From NCBI GenBank assembly GCA_017512805.1, contig JAFWES010000059.1:141421-205420 (forward strand): a stretch of DNA of 64,000 nucleotides. Direction: 5' to 3'. Position 1 is the stretch's first letter. Every line of letters starts with the position of its first letter. Positions 9,103 to 17,449 of the stretch are shown here, piece after piece. Both the position numbers and the translations under genes were made by a program. The DNA comes from Clostridia bacterium (lineage in GTDB: Bacteria > Bacillota > Clostridia > Christensenellales > Aristaeellaceae). Under the pieces are notes generated by a model. It made no database searches, was not told the DNA's origin, and worked only from the letters and a program-made list of their open reading frames with translations.

Positions 9103-11203
9103 TCCCAAGCAGGATTCACGTTTCCAGCATCCGGTTATCGATCAGGATGAATGGAGAGAACGCTATCTGCCCGGCGGCGAAACCATTCCCTTCCGGTTCA
9201 TGCACGGCTGTTTTGAGGGAACGGATGTGAAGTTCGCCTTCTGCTTTCCACCGGCGGAGCGTTATGAAAACCGTTTTCAGCAGTATCTGTCTCCCTTCCC
9301 CGGTCCCGATGAAGAGGTAGCCTCTCTGGGGCATACCGGCACCGAGGACAGGATCGGCTTTGCCCTCAAATGCGGAGCATATTATGTGGAAACCAACATG
9401 GGCTCCCACTCCCAGTTCGGCGGCAACCGGGATGACAAGCTGACCTGGCAATCCTCCGCTGCGGCGGCGGAGTATTCCCGGGAAAAGGCCATGGAAATCT
9501 ATGAAACGGCCCAGCGGCCCTATGGCTATGTGTACGGCGGCAGCGGCGGCGGCTACAAATCCATGGCCTGCATCGAGAATACCTCCGCCTGGGACGGGGC
9601 TGCGCCCTTTGTCATCGGCTCTCCCGTGAGCCTGCCCAACACCATCACCATGCACGTGCAGGGACAGCGGGTGCTGCGAGATGCTTTTCCCAAAATTCTG
9701 GACGCCCTGGACGCGGGCGGCAGCGGCGACCCCTATAAAGAACTGAATCGGGACGAGGCGGATATGCTGCGGGAGCTGACAAGGATGGGCTTCCCTCCGC
9801 TGGCCTGGTATCTGGAGGCCAAGGGCGTCATCGATCCCGGCTCCCTGCCGGTGCTGATGCCCGGCGTCAAAAGAATGGATCCCGACTACTTTACCGATTT
9901 CTGGACCAAGCCCGGGTATGCGGGGGCTGACCCGGAAAGCTCTTCCTCCAAGGATCGCATTTACTTCAAAACCAAAGTTCATTCGGTGCATTTGGCTGAT
10001 AAGGCGGAAGCCCGCAGTGCGGAAAACGGCCTGAATGGCGTGGATGACGCCTGGAAAAAGCAGCTGGCCAATGGCAATGGCGCCTATCTCGAACTGGAGG
10101 CTCTGCCCCAGGGGGATCATCTGTACCTGGAAGGTCTTTCGATGATTTTTGAAAGTGGCGAGGCTACGGGTGCGAACCTGCTCATGGGCAAAATGATGCG
10201 TTATTCCGACCGCGACGGTGGCATCGTCACCATCGGTTCCGCCTACGGCACCAGCGACGTGGGAGAAACACTGGGGAAAGTGCGGCCTGGGGATGAAATC
10301 CTGCTGGATAATTCCGATTATATCGCAGCCCAGAGCTATTATCGCCACCAGGTGCCGGAGGATCTGTCCTTCCATGCCTGGGATCAGTTCCGCAATGCAG
10401 ACGGCACACCCAAAACGCCCCAGCGGAAGCCTTTCCCGGTGCCCTTTACCGGTGTGGGCGTGCGGCAGGATGGCGAAATTCAAGGTAAGGTCATCAACAT
10501 CCAAGCGCTAATGGACGAAAGCACGTGCCCATGGTGCGCCGATTGGTGGCGGAACAAGATCGTTGAGGCCAAGGGCAGCGACGCAGATCACCGCACCTAC
10601 TTTATGGAACGCTGCATGCACGGCGACGTGGCCGCCATCGGCAACTATATGGTGGTCAACTATGTGGGTGCTCTGCGGCAGGCGCTGATTGACCTGAGCA
10701 ACTGGGTGGAGAAGGGTATTGAACCCCTGAATCGTACCGCCTATACCCTGGGCGAAGACGGGCAGATTCATACGGAGCCCGATGTGAGCAAACGGTACGG
10801 CATTCAGGCGATCCCCACACTGAAGGCCAACGGCGAAAAGTGTACCCATGTAAAAGCAGGCGAGTGTGTGCGCTTCACGGTGGATGTTGAGGTGCCCGAA
10901 AACGCGGGCGACGTGACGGAGATCCTGTTTGCCCAGCAGGAAAAACAGCTTGCCGCTAAGGAAACCGAAACCAACGGCGCGGCCAGACTGATGCTGGGAA
11001 AAGAAATGTGGGATGGTGCACTGACCTTTATAAAAGGAGTCCGGGGGCAGGTACACACCGCGCACGCGGAAACCGTCTGTTCTTTTGATAAGCCCGGCAC
11101 ATACTTTGCCACCGTACGCATCGCTACCCAGCGCAATGGCGATGCCGCAGATCCATTTACCCAGGTGCTGAACCTGGATCGGGCGCGAATCATCGTAGAA
11201 TAA
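9083..11203 (+). CDS. Putative alpha/beta-hydrolase of unrecognised family, 706 aa
   Basis: I do not recognise this family with certainty. It has a nucleophile-elbow-like segment YGGSGGGYKS with candidate Ser154, preceded by YETAQRPYGYV, consistent with an alpha/beta-hydrolase core in the first half. The second half begins near residue 300 and contains GVRQDGEIQGKVI, CPWCADWW and a late beta-rich region. A TTG start is proposed: it lies 11 bases after GGAAGGAAGG and within the 3' end of the GH43 gene. No signal peptide. The position inside a glycosidase operon suggests a carbohydrate esterase or a tannase/feruloyl-esterase-like function, but this is inference. The large extra domain makes it much longer than typical esterases. 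Confidence 0.6.
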   Translation: MKKTIYDPKQDSRFQHPVIDQDEWRERYLPGGETIPFRFMHGCFEGTDVKFAFCFPPAERYENRFQQYLSPFPGPDEEVASLGHTGTEDRIGFALKCGAYYVETNMGSHSQFGGNRDDKLTWQSSAAAAEYSREKAMEIYETAQRPYGYVYGGSGGGYKSMACIENTSAWDGAAPFVIGSPVSLPNTITMHVQGQRVLRDAFPKILDALDAGGSGDPYKELNRDEADMLRELTRMGFPPLAWYLEAKGVIDPGSLPVLMPGVKRMDPDYFTDFWTKPGYAGADPESSSSKDRIYFKTKVHSVHLADKAEARSAENGLNGVDDAWKKQLANGNGAYLELEALPQGDHLYLEGLSMIFESGEATGANLLMGKMMRYSDRDGGIVTIGSAYGTSDVGETLGKVRPGDEILLDNSDYIAAQSYYRHQVPEDLSFHAWDQFRNADGTPKTPQRKPFPVPFTGVGVRQDGEIQGKVINIQALMDESTCPWCADWWRNKIVEAKGSDADHRTYFMERCMHGDVAAIGNYMVVNYVGALRQALIDLSNWVEKGIEPLNRTAYTLGEDGQIHTEPDVSKRYGIQAIPTLKANGEKCTHVKAGECVRFTVDVEVPENAGDVTEILFAQQEKQLAAKETETNGAARLMLGKEMWDGALTFIKGVRGQVHTAHAETVCSFDKPGTYFATVRIATQRNGDAADPFTQVLNLDRARIIVE

Positions 11204-11257
11204 GGATTTTGTGAAAGGCTGGTTTTTCCAGTCTTTCATTTTCAAAGAGGTAACAGA

Positions 11258-13507
11258 ATGTGGGAATCTGCGCAATGGATCAGGATTCCGCCGGACGAGC
11301 TGAAACAGAAGCAAATCTATCACGGTGATCTGGGCGGACGCTTCGCTTACTTCCGCTGCGAGCAGGCGCTGCCGGAGAAAGCCCATCTGACGGTCTGCCT
11401 CACGGCGGTATCCCGTTATCGGCTGTGGGTCAATGAACAGCCGGTGCTGTCAGGCCCCTGCAAAGGCGATCTGAATCGGCAGTATTATGAAACGGTGGAG
11501 CTGACACCCTATCTGCGGGCGGGAAAAAACGTGTTTGCCGTACAGGTGCTCTTTAACGATCCCGATGTCGCCCGGGATCAAACCGATGAAAGGGCGGCCA
11601 TCTACGGCGTGGTTGGCGCTGGCAATTGCCATTCGCTGGCAATGGAGGGAAGCATATTCGCTGGCGATGGGGAAATCATTGGTTCTGTTACCACAGGCCA
11701 GGCTGACTGGCGGGTGTGGCTGGACAGCAGCTTTTATCTGAAGTCCACGCAATGTTCCGTCTATCTTGGCGCAGTGGAGGAAAACATCGATTTTCGGCTG
11801 ACGCCCAGCGACTGGAAAACCGTCGATTTTGACGCATCGGCCTGGCGGCCCGCGATGCCCTATGGACCAGTGACCTTCTCAGCTACCTTCCAGAGCGTGG
11901 GACTGATCCCACGGGTGCACGTGATCCCCCGGGAAATCCCGCTGCTGGAGGAAAGGGAAACGGACTTTACGCGGATCATTTGCAGGGAAAACGATATTGT
12001 GCTGGATGCCGGAGTCCATGTGAATGGTTATCCGCGGTTCCTGTTTGACGGCGAAGCAGGAACAGAAATCACGATCACCTATTTGGAACGTTTCGGGGAC
12101 GGCATGGATGGGCAGCCCATCGATGATCTGAACGGCAGTGTTTCGGGCCGGGCCGATCATATCGTGCTGAACGGCAGCCCCCTACGCTATGAGCCCTTCT
12201 GGGTGCGTACCTTCCGTTATATCGTGATCCAGGGTGGACAGTTGTCGGAGCCGCCGACCTATCGAAAAACAGGGTATCCTTTGACAGTGGAATCTTCGAT
12301 CGCATCATCCGCTTCCTGGGTCAATTCGCTTTGGAATATCAGCCTGCGCACGCTGCGAAACTGCATGCTGGAAACCTACATGGATTGCCCGTACTATGAG
12401 CAATTGCAATTCATCATGGATACGCGGCTGCAAATGCTTTTCACCTATGCGGTGAGCAGCGATACGCGTCTGGCAAAGAAAGCGCTGCTGGACTTCCACT
12501 GTGGAATGCTGCCGAACGGATTGCTGCCGGGGAAGACGCCGACAGCTTATCTGCAAGTAATTTCTACGTTCTCCCTTCATTATGCGTTTGCTCTTTGGGA
12601 GTATGTGGATCATACGGGTGATCTGGATCTAGCCCGTAAATACCGCTCCGATGTCGACCGAATTCTGGATTGCTTCGATAGCAAGCGGGACAAATCCGGG
12701 CTGGTGGGAGCCATTGAACCCTGGGCTTTCATAGACTGGCAGGAAGACTGGAAAGAAACTGGCGGCGTGCCTCCGGCTTACTTTGAAGGTCCCAGCACCA
12801 TCATCAATCTGATGTATGCGTATGCCCTGGAATGTGGTGCAAAACTATATGAAGCAACGGGGCGCCCCGGTACAGCGAATGAGTACCGGCAGCGGCGGGC
12901 AGATATTCTTCAAAGGGTCAAGGAAAAATGCTTTGATCCAGATCAAGGCATGGTACGGGAAGGCCCGGAATGTCCTCAGTTCACCCGCCATGCACAGGCC
13001 TGGGCTGTGATCAATGGGATGCTGAACGAAAGGGAAAGTATCCGTGCGCTGAAATCCGCAATAAGCTGTCCTCCCTGCTCCTTTGCCACTTCCTACGAAT
13101 GGTTTCGTGCGCTTGAAAAAGCAGGTATGGAGGAACAGCTACGCTGGGATTTGGAGGCCTGGGTCAGCCTGAAAGACCGCGGCAGCACCACCTGCCCGGA
13201 AGAGCCGCACCATCCCCGCAGCGAGTGCCACGCCTGGAGCGCGCTTCCGCTGTATACGTTCATACACACGCTGGCCGGGATCCGGCAGGAAAACGGTGTC
13301 ATCGTAATCCGGCCGCATTTGCTGGGTTTTCCAGACCTTTCCGGTTCGGCTGCAACGCCTCTGGGAAATGTCCAATTTGTGTACAGGCGGACGGATGATG
13401 GCACATGGCAGTATCGGATCAGACTGCCTGAAAATGTGCATGGCTTGCTGATCATGCCATCAGATAAGCGGATTCCCTTTTCAGGAGAGCTCCGGTATGC
13501 GGAATAA
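11258..13507 (+). CDS. GH78-like alpha-L-rhamnosidase family protein
   Basis: A 749-residue protein with the GH78 plan: N-terminal beta-sandwich domains with lectin-like FAYFRCEQ ... YRLWVNEQPV (about 25-110), an (alpha/alpha)6 barrel, and a C-terminal beta domain. The conserved acidic loop is DCPYYEQLQFIMDTR (376-390), a variant of the usual DCPQRDERLGWTGD, with Glu381 at the catalytic-acid position. Such variants occur in GH78-related proteins and may have altered specificity. AAAGAGG precedes the ATG. A 54-base gap with a weak hairpin separates it from the previous gene. It probably removes terminal alpha-linked rhamnose from imported oligosaccharides. Confidence 0.8.
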   Translation: MWESAQWIRIPPDELKQKQIYHGDLGGRFAYFRCEQALPEKAHLTVCLTAVSRYRLWVNEQPVLSGPCKGDLNRQYYETVELTPYLRAGKNVFAVQVLFNDPDVARDQTDERAAIYGVVGAGNCHSLAMEGSIFAGDGEIIGSVTTGQADWRVWLDSSFYLKSTQCSVYLGAVEENIDFRLTPSDWKTVDFDASAWRPAMPYGPVTFSATFQSVGLIPRVHVIPREIPLLEERETDFTRIICRENDIVLDAGVHVNGYPRFLFDGEAGTEITITYLERFGDGMDGQPIDDLNGSVSGRADHIVLNGSPLRYEPFWVRTFRYIVIQGGQLSEPPTYRKTGYPLTVESSIASSASWVNSLWNISLRTLRNCMLETYMDCPYYEQLQFIMDTRLQMLFTYAVSSDTRLAKKALLDFHCGMLPNGLLPGKTPTAYLQVISTFSLHYAFALWEYVDHTGDLDLARKYRSDVDRILDCFDSKRDKSGLVGAIEPWAFIDWQEDWKETGGVPPAYFEGPSTIINLMYAYALECGAKLYEATGRPGTANEYRQRRADILQRVKEKCFDPDQGMVREGPECPQFTRHAQAWAVINGMLNERESIRALKSAISCPPCSFATSYEWFRALEKAGMEEQLRWDLEAWVSLKDRGSTTCPEEPHHPRSECHAWSALPLYTFIHTLAGIRQENGVIVIRPHLLGFPDLSGSAATPLGNVQFVYRRTDDGTWQYRIRLPENVHGLLIMPSDKRIPFSGELRYAE

Positions 13508-13523
13508 ATTCAGAAAGCCGACG

Positions 13524-13587
13524 TGTCGGAAATACCGTATTTTTTGTCGGAAATCATAAAGCGCTTTTTTCTGTGATTCGCTATCAT
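13524..13587 (+). promoter_or_regulatory. Repeat-type promoter P3 (solute-binding protein and permeases)
   Basis: TGTCGGAAAT occurs twice, starting at 13524 and 13545 (period 21, all ten bases identical). The -10 hexamer TATCAT starts at 13582, 37 bases after the second copy. The sequence at the expected -35 is AAGCGC, with no similarity to TTGACA, suggesting dependence on an activator. The -10 lies 60 bases before the binding-protein ATG. Confidence 0.75.
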
Positions 13588-13646
13588 GGATAGCATCAAG
13601 GGAGATATCCCTCCGTTCAGTCCATTCGAGAAAGGAGATCAAACCC

Positions 13647-15431
13647 ATGTCCATTCGCACAAAGTGGATTGCCTTGATGATCGCTGTAGTGGTCATGCTG
13701 GTCGGCATGCAGGTCTATTACAGCAACATCGGCGGCACCACCGGCCAGAGTGCATCTCCGGAAACCACCTTTGACTGGTGGATCTATTCCGGCACCTCCT
13801 CGGAGTATTATGGCAATTACGCCGAGAACCCTGCGGTTCAGTACACGCTTCGCCGCGGCTGGGGCCCGGAAGAAAAGGGAATCGCCCTCAATTTCCTGCA
13901 GCCCCCGCCTGGCTCCGAAAATGACAACTACACCACCATGATCGCCTCCGGCGACCTGCCGGATTTGATCGACGCGGTTATCTGCGAACCGCCCCGCATC
14001 ATGGTGGAAAAAGGATACGGCATAGAGATCACCGATTATGTGCTGGCCAACATGCCCAATTATGTGGCGCTGGTGCATTCCAATCCGGTCTATTTCAATA
14101 ATGCCGTCAGCGTGGATGCCAATGGAAACGAGCATTATTACGGCCTGACCAATCTGCAGGACGATTATAACGCGGTGTTCCAGGGCTACATGTACCGCCG
14201 GGATTGGATCGTGAAATATGGAACTAACCCGACCACCGGCGCTGCTTTCACCGGCGGCTATACTGATCCCGCTGACGCGGACAGCTGGGTGGACGATGTG
14301 GTGTTCCCCTCGGGCGGAACCGATCCCAAGTACATCTCCGACTGGGAATGGATGTTTGAGATCTTTACCCGCGCGCAGGCCGATCTTGGAATCAAGGATA
14401 AATACTGCATGAGCCTGTATTATCCCGGTTTCACCTGGTCTGGAGGCCTCCTTTCCTGCTTCGGCGGAGGCGTCAACGTGTGGTATCAGGATGCCGAAAA
14501 CAAGGTGCACTTCGGCGGCAACGAGGAGCCCTTCAAAACCTACTTGCAATGCATGCACGCTTGGTATGAAAAGGGCTGGCTGGATCACGACTTCAATCAA
14601 CGCACCTCCGATTCTTTCTTCCAGATAGATTCCACCTCCGTGCGCCAGGGCATGATCGGTATGTGGAACGGCCAGCAGAGCGAACTGGGCGGCCGGCTGG
14701 ATATGCATGATGGCGGATACACCGAGGGCATCTTTGTGGCCGGCGCAGCCTATCCCATCAACGATATGTATGGCCCGGAAAGCTGCCGGAACGTGCCGCC
14801 GAACTGCGTGATGGGCGGCGAGCTGACCGGCGGCGGCGTGATCATTACGCCTACTGCCAAGGATAAGGACCTGGCCGCCCTGTGCAGTTACCTGGATTAC
14901 TTCTATTCCGAAGAAGGCGCGCTGATCCGCACCCTGGGCCTCAGCGCTGAACAGGTGGCGGACTTTTCCGAAAACACCTTCTATGCCAGCAATGGCCTGA
15001 GCGATGGCGCTTATTTCATCAACAGTGAAGGCAAGTACGAAAAGAGCAATGTGCTGGTGACAGACAGCGGTCAATTGAACACCGCAGTAGGATTCAACAA
15101 AGCGCCCGGTCTGCTGTTGGTGAAAAACGTGGATCTTGGTTATGCCGATACCTATCAGGCTTCTCTGGATCGATGGCTGCTGTATCCCAACACCGGTTTC
15201 TTCCAGGGCACCCGCACCACCAACGAGATGACGCAGGCGGACAGCAAAACCTGTGATGACATCCGCGCCAAGGTGCTGGAATACATGACCAAGAACTGTG
15301 CCAACTTCATCACCGGTCAGAGCAATTTCGACAAGGATTGGGACAAGTGGTGCACGGTACTGAAAAAGTATAAGATCGACAGCATCACAGAGATTTATCA
15401 GTACTATGTGGACAATTATCCCTTCCGATAA
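13647..15431 (+). CDS. LipO-like extracellular solute-binding protein, N-terminally anchored
   Basis: A 594-residue type-1-like binding protein, long as in the LipO/LplA group that works with LplB and YtcP permeases. The N-terminus has positive charges, one hydrophobic stretch (about 7-25, IALMIAVVVMLVGMQVYY) and no lipobox Cys and no clear signal-peptidase I site, so it is probably held in the membrane by an uncleaved anchor. The mature part has Trp/Tyr-rich segments typical of sugar sites (TFDWWIYSG, GFTWSGGLL). AAAGGAG precedes the ATG. It lies directly after P3 and 19 bases before the first permease, and should capture the oligosaccharide produced outside the cell. Confidence 0.9.
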   Translation: MSIRTKWIALMIAVVVMLVGMQVYYSNIGGTTGQSASPETTFDWWIYSGTSSEYYGNYAENPAVQYTLRRGWGPEEKGIALNFLQPPPGSENDNYTTMIASGDLPDLIDAVICEPPRIMVEKGYGIEITDYVLANMPNYVALVHSNPVYFNNAVSVDANGNEHYYGLTNLQDDYNAVFQGYMYRRDWIVKYGTNPTTGAAFTGGYTDPADADSWVDDVVFPSGGTDPKYISDWEWMFEIFTRAQADLGIKDKYCMSLYYPGFTWSGGLLSCFGGGVNVWYQDAENKVHFGGNEEPFKTYLQCMHAWYEKGWLDHDFNQRTSDSFFQIDSTSVRQGMIGMWNGQQSELGGRLDMHDGGYTEGIFVAGAAYPINDMYGPESCRNVPPNCVMGGELTGGGVIITPTAKDKDLAALCSYLDYFYSEEGALIRTLGLSAEQVADFSENTFYASNGLSDGAYFINSEGKYEKSNVLVTDSGQLNTAVGFNKAPGLLLVKNVDLGYADTYQASLDRWLLYPNTGFFQGTRTTNEMTQADSKTCDDIRAKVLEYMTKNCANFITGQSNFDKDWDKWCTVLKKYKIDSITEIYQYYVDNYPFR

Positions 15432-15450
15432 GCGATAGGAGGTGTGAAAC

Positions 15451-16407
15451 ATGGCAAAGCGTAAAAATTTCGATCTGGCTGCCTCCACACGCCGAAGCTG
15501 GAAGGCGGAGCTCAAGCGCGACTGGGTGGTCTACCTGCTGTTTGTGCCGATCATCGTGTATGAGATCGTTCTGCACTATCTGCCGATGTTCGGCATCGTG
15601 ATGGCCTTTGAAGATTACAACGTCGCGGACGGCTACTTCCACAGCCCGTGGGTGGGCCTGAAGCACTTCATTGATCTGTTCAGCGGTGAAGACTTCCTGC
15701 AGGCCATCCGCAACACCGTGGTCATCGGCGTGCTGCGCGCCACCATCGGCTTTGTGGCCCCCATCATCTTCGCACTGATGCTGAGCCTGATCAATTCAAA
15801 GAAATTCAAGCGGACCGCGCAGACCATGTCCTACATGCCCAACTTCGTGGCTGCGGTCATCGTTTGCTCCCTGTTCACCCAGTTCCTGGCCAAGGACGGC
15901 CCCCTGACGCTGTTCCTGACCAATGTGTTCGGGGCGGAAAACCAGAACTGGTTTGCCAACGACAAGGCCCCCGTGTTCTGGATCATTTACGTCCTGATGG
16001 GCATCTGGCAGGGCATTGGCTGGGGATCCATCATGTATGTGGCGGCGATCTCCCAGGTCAGCGGTGATTTACACGAAGCAGCAGCCCTGGATGGCGCAAC
16101 CCGCATGCAGCGGCTGTTCAAGATCACCCTTCCTTCCATCCTGCCCATGATCCTGATGATGTTCGTGATCAACGTGGGAACCGCCCTGGCCGCGGGCTAC
16201 GACAACATCCTGCTTCTGTACATGCCCAGCACCTACAAGGTGGCAGACACGGTGTACACCTACACCTATCGTCAGGCATTCGGCGGCGGCAACAGCAATT
16301 ACTCGCTTTCCGCGGCTTCCGGCCTGTTCCAGTCACTTGTTTCCACAATCCTTCTGGTGGGTTCCAACGCCCTGTCGCGTAAAGCCGCCGGAAGCAGCCT
16401 GTTCTGA
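15451..16407 (+). CDS. ABC transporter permease, LplB/YteP type
   Basis: A 318-residue membrane protein with six predicted transmembrane segments. The cytoplasmic EAA loop for ATPase contact reads EAAALDGATRMQRLFKITLP. The N-terminal LKRDWVVYLLFVPIIVYEIVLHYLPMFGIVMAFEDYN is typical of the LplB/YteP group that imports complex oligosaccharides. GATAGGAGGTG precedes the ATG. No ATPase gene is in the window, so a shared MsmX-type ATPase elsewhere is likely, as is common for these systems. Confidence 0.93.
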   Translation: MAKRKNFDLAASTRRSWKAELKRDWVVYLLFVPIIVYEIVLHYLPMFGIVMAFEDYNVADGYFHSPWVGLKHFIDLFSGEDFLQAIRNTVVIGVLRATIGFVAPIIFALMLSLINSKKFKRTAQTMSYMPNFVAAVIVCSLFTQFLAKDGPLTLFLTNVFGAENQNWFANDKAPVFWIIYVLMGIWQGIGWGSIMYVAAISQVSGDLHEAAALDGATRMQRLFKITLPSILPMILMMFVINVGTALAAGYDNILLLYMPSTYKVADTVYTYTYRQAFGGGNSNYSLSAASGLFQSLVSTILLVGSNALSRKAAGSSLF

Positions 16408-16421
16408 GAGGAGGGATCACC

Positions 16422-17333
16422 ATGGCAAGAAAGCAAAGGAAAAAGGAAGAATGGGAAAACAACATGGTGGAGACCAAAACCATCGCGGACAGGATTGTGG
16501 ACGTGATCGTGTATCTTTGCGTAGCGCTGGTAGCGCTGTGCAGCGTGCTCCCTATGTGGCATGTGCTCATGTCCTCCTTCTCGGATGGTAAATCCCTGCT
16601 GGCCCATGTGGGCCTGGTTCTATGGCCTGTGGGTAGCTTCACGCTGGACGGTTACTCCCTGATCTTCCAGAACGCCAGTATCGTGGGAGGCTATATCAAC
16701 ACCATCATCTATACGATCAGCTTCACAGTGATCGGTTTCCTGCTGTCCGCAGTCACGGGCTATGCCCTGAGCCGGGACACGAAACTGAAAAAGCCCGTCA
16801 CCATGGCGCTAATGGTGACCATGCTCTTTGGCGGCGGTATGGTGCCCACCTACATGATCATTCGGGCTTTGGGCTGGGTGGGTACGCCCTGGGCGCTGGT
16901 CATCCCGGGATGCACCAACAGCATGTACTGCATCATGATGATGAACGCTTTCAACTCTATCCCCAAGGAAATGTACGAGGCCAGCCACATCGACGGCGCG
17001 GGGCATCTTTCCACCTTGTTTGAAATCACACTGCCCCAGGCCATGAACATGGGTAGCGTGATCATCCTGAACCTGGCGGTCGGCCAGTGGAACTCCTGGC
17101 TGCAGGCTTCCATTTATGTGCCCAACAAAAAGGCTTTGTGGCCCCTGCAGCTGGTGATCCGCCAGATCACCTCCGAGAACGCCGACTTCCTCAATTCCTC
17201 CAACCCCAACTACGCCCGTTATCTGATCCAGTTCGCGGTGATCATCGCGGCCATCGCGCCTATCATTATCGCTTTCCCCTTCTTCCAGGACAAAATGGAG
17301 AAGGGCGTCATTCAGGGCGGCGTCAAAGGATAA
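16422..17333 (+). CDS. ABC transporter permease, YtcP type
   Basis: A 303-residue membrane protein with six predicted transmembrane segments, the second permease of the importer. The EAA loop is YEASHIDGAGHLSTLFEITLP. The C-terminal FFQDKMEKGVIQGGVKG is characteristic of the YtcP/LplC group. It begins 14 bases after the LplB-type stop with GAGAGGAGG upstream, and a strong terminator follows at 17349, so binding protein and two permeases form one unit. Confidence 0.93.
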   Translation: MARKQRKKEEWENNMVETKTIADRIVDVIVYLCVALVALCSVLPMWHVLMSSFSDGKSLLAHVGLVLWPVGSFTLDGYSLIFQNASIVGGYINTIIYTISFTVIGFLLSAVTGYALSRDTKLKKPVTMALMVTMLFGGGMVPTYMIIRALGWVGTPWALVIPGCTNSMYCIMMMNAFNSIPKEMYEASHIDGAGHLSTLFEITLPQAMNMGSVIILNLAVGQWNSWLQASIYVPNKKALWPLQLVIRQITSENADFLNSSNPNYARYLIQFAVIIAAIAPIIIAFPFFQDKMEKGVIQGGVKG

Positions 17334-17348
17334 TCAACGACGGCTTTC

Positions 17349-17380
17349 AACGGCTTGCGCATCGGCGCAAGCCGTTTTTT
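17349..17380 (+). terminator. Rho-independent terminator after the importer genes
   Basis: A perfect 12-bp stem (AACGGCTTGCGC / GCGCAAGCCGTT) with loop ATCG, followed by a T run. It separates the ABC genes from the two-component genes. Confidence 0.92.
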
Positions 17381-17404
17381 CTATACAAAATCCGTGTTTT
17401 CGTG

Positions 17405-17410
17405 TATAAT
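17405..17410 (+). promoter_or_regulatory. Probable -10 of the yesMN promoter
   Basis: A consensus TATAAT at 17405 lies 40 bases before the kinase ATG and after a strong terminator. The -35 at 17-bp spacing (TATACA) is weak. It gives the regulator genes a promoter separate from the repeat-type promoters, as expected if YesN activates those. Confidence 0.5.
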
Positions 17411-17449
17411 GAAAAAAGAACGACTCTCTTTCCCGGGAGGGATTGACCG

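Noticed and set aside
11204-11257. Terminator between the hydrolase and GH78-like genes
   Set aside because: The stem (AAAGGCTGG/CCAGTCTTT) has a mismatch and the T-rich part is the loop or follows weakly; at most a partial pause.
13617-15515. 632-codon open frame on the minus strand
   Set aside because: It is antisense to the binding-protein gene, has no ribosome site and a His/Gly/Val-rich composition typical of the mirror of GC-rich coding DNA.
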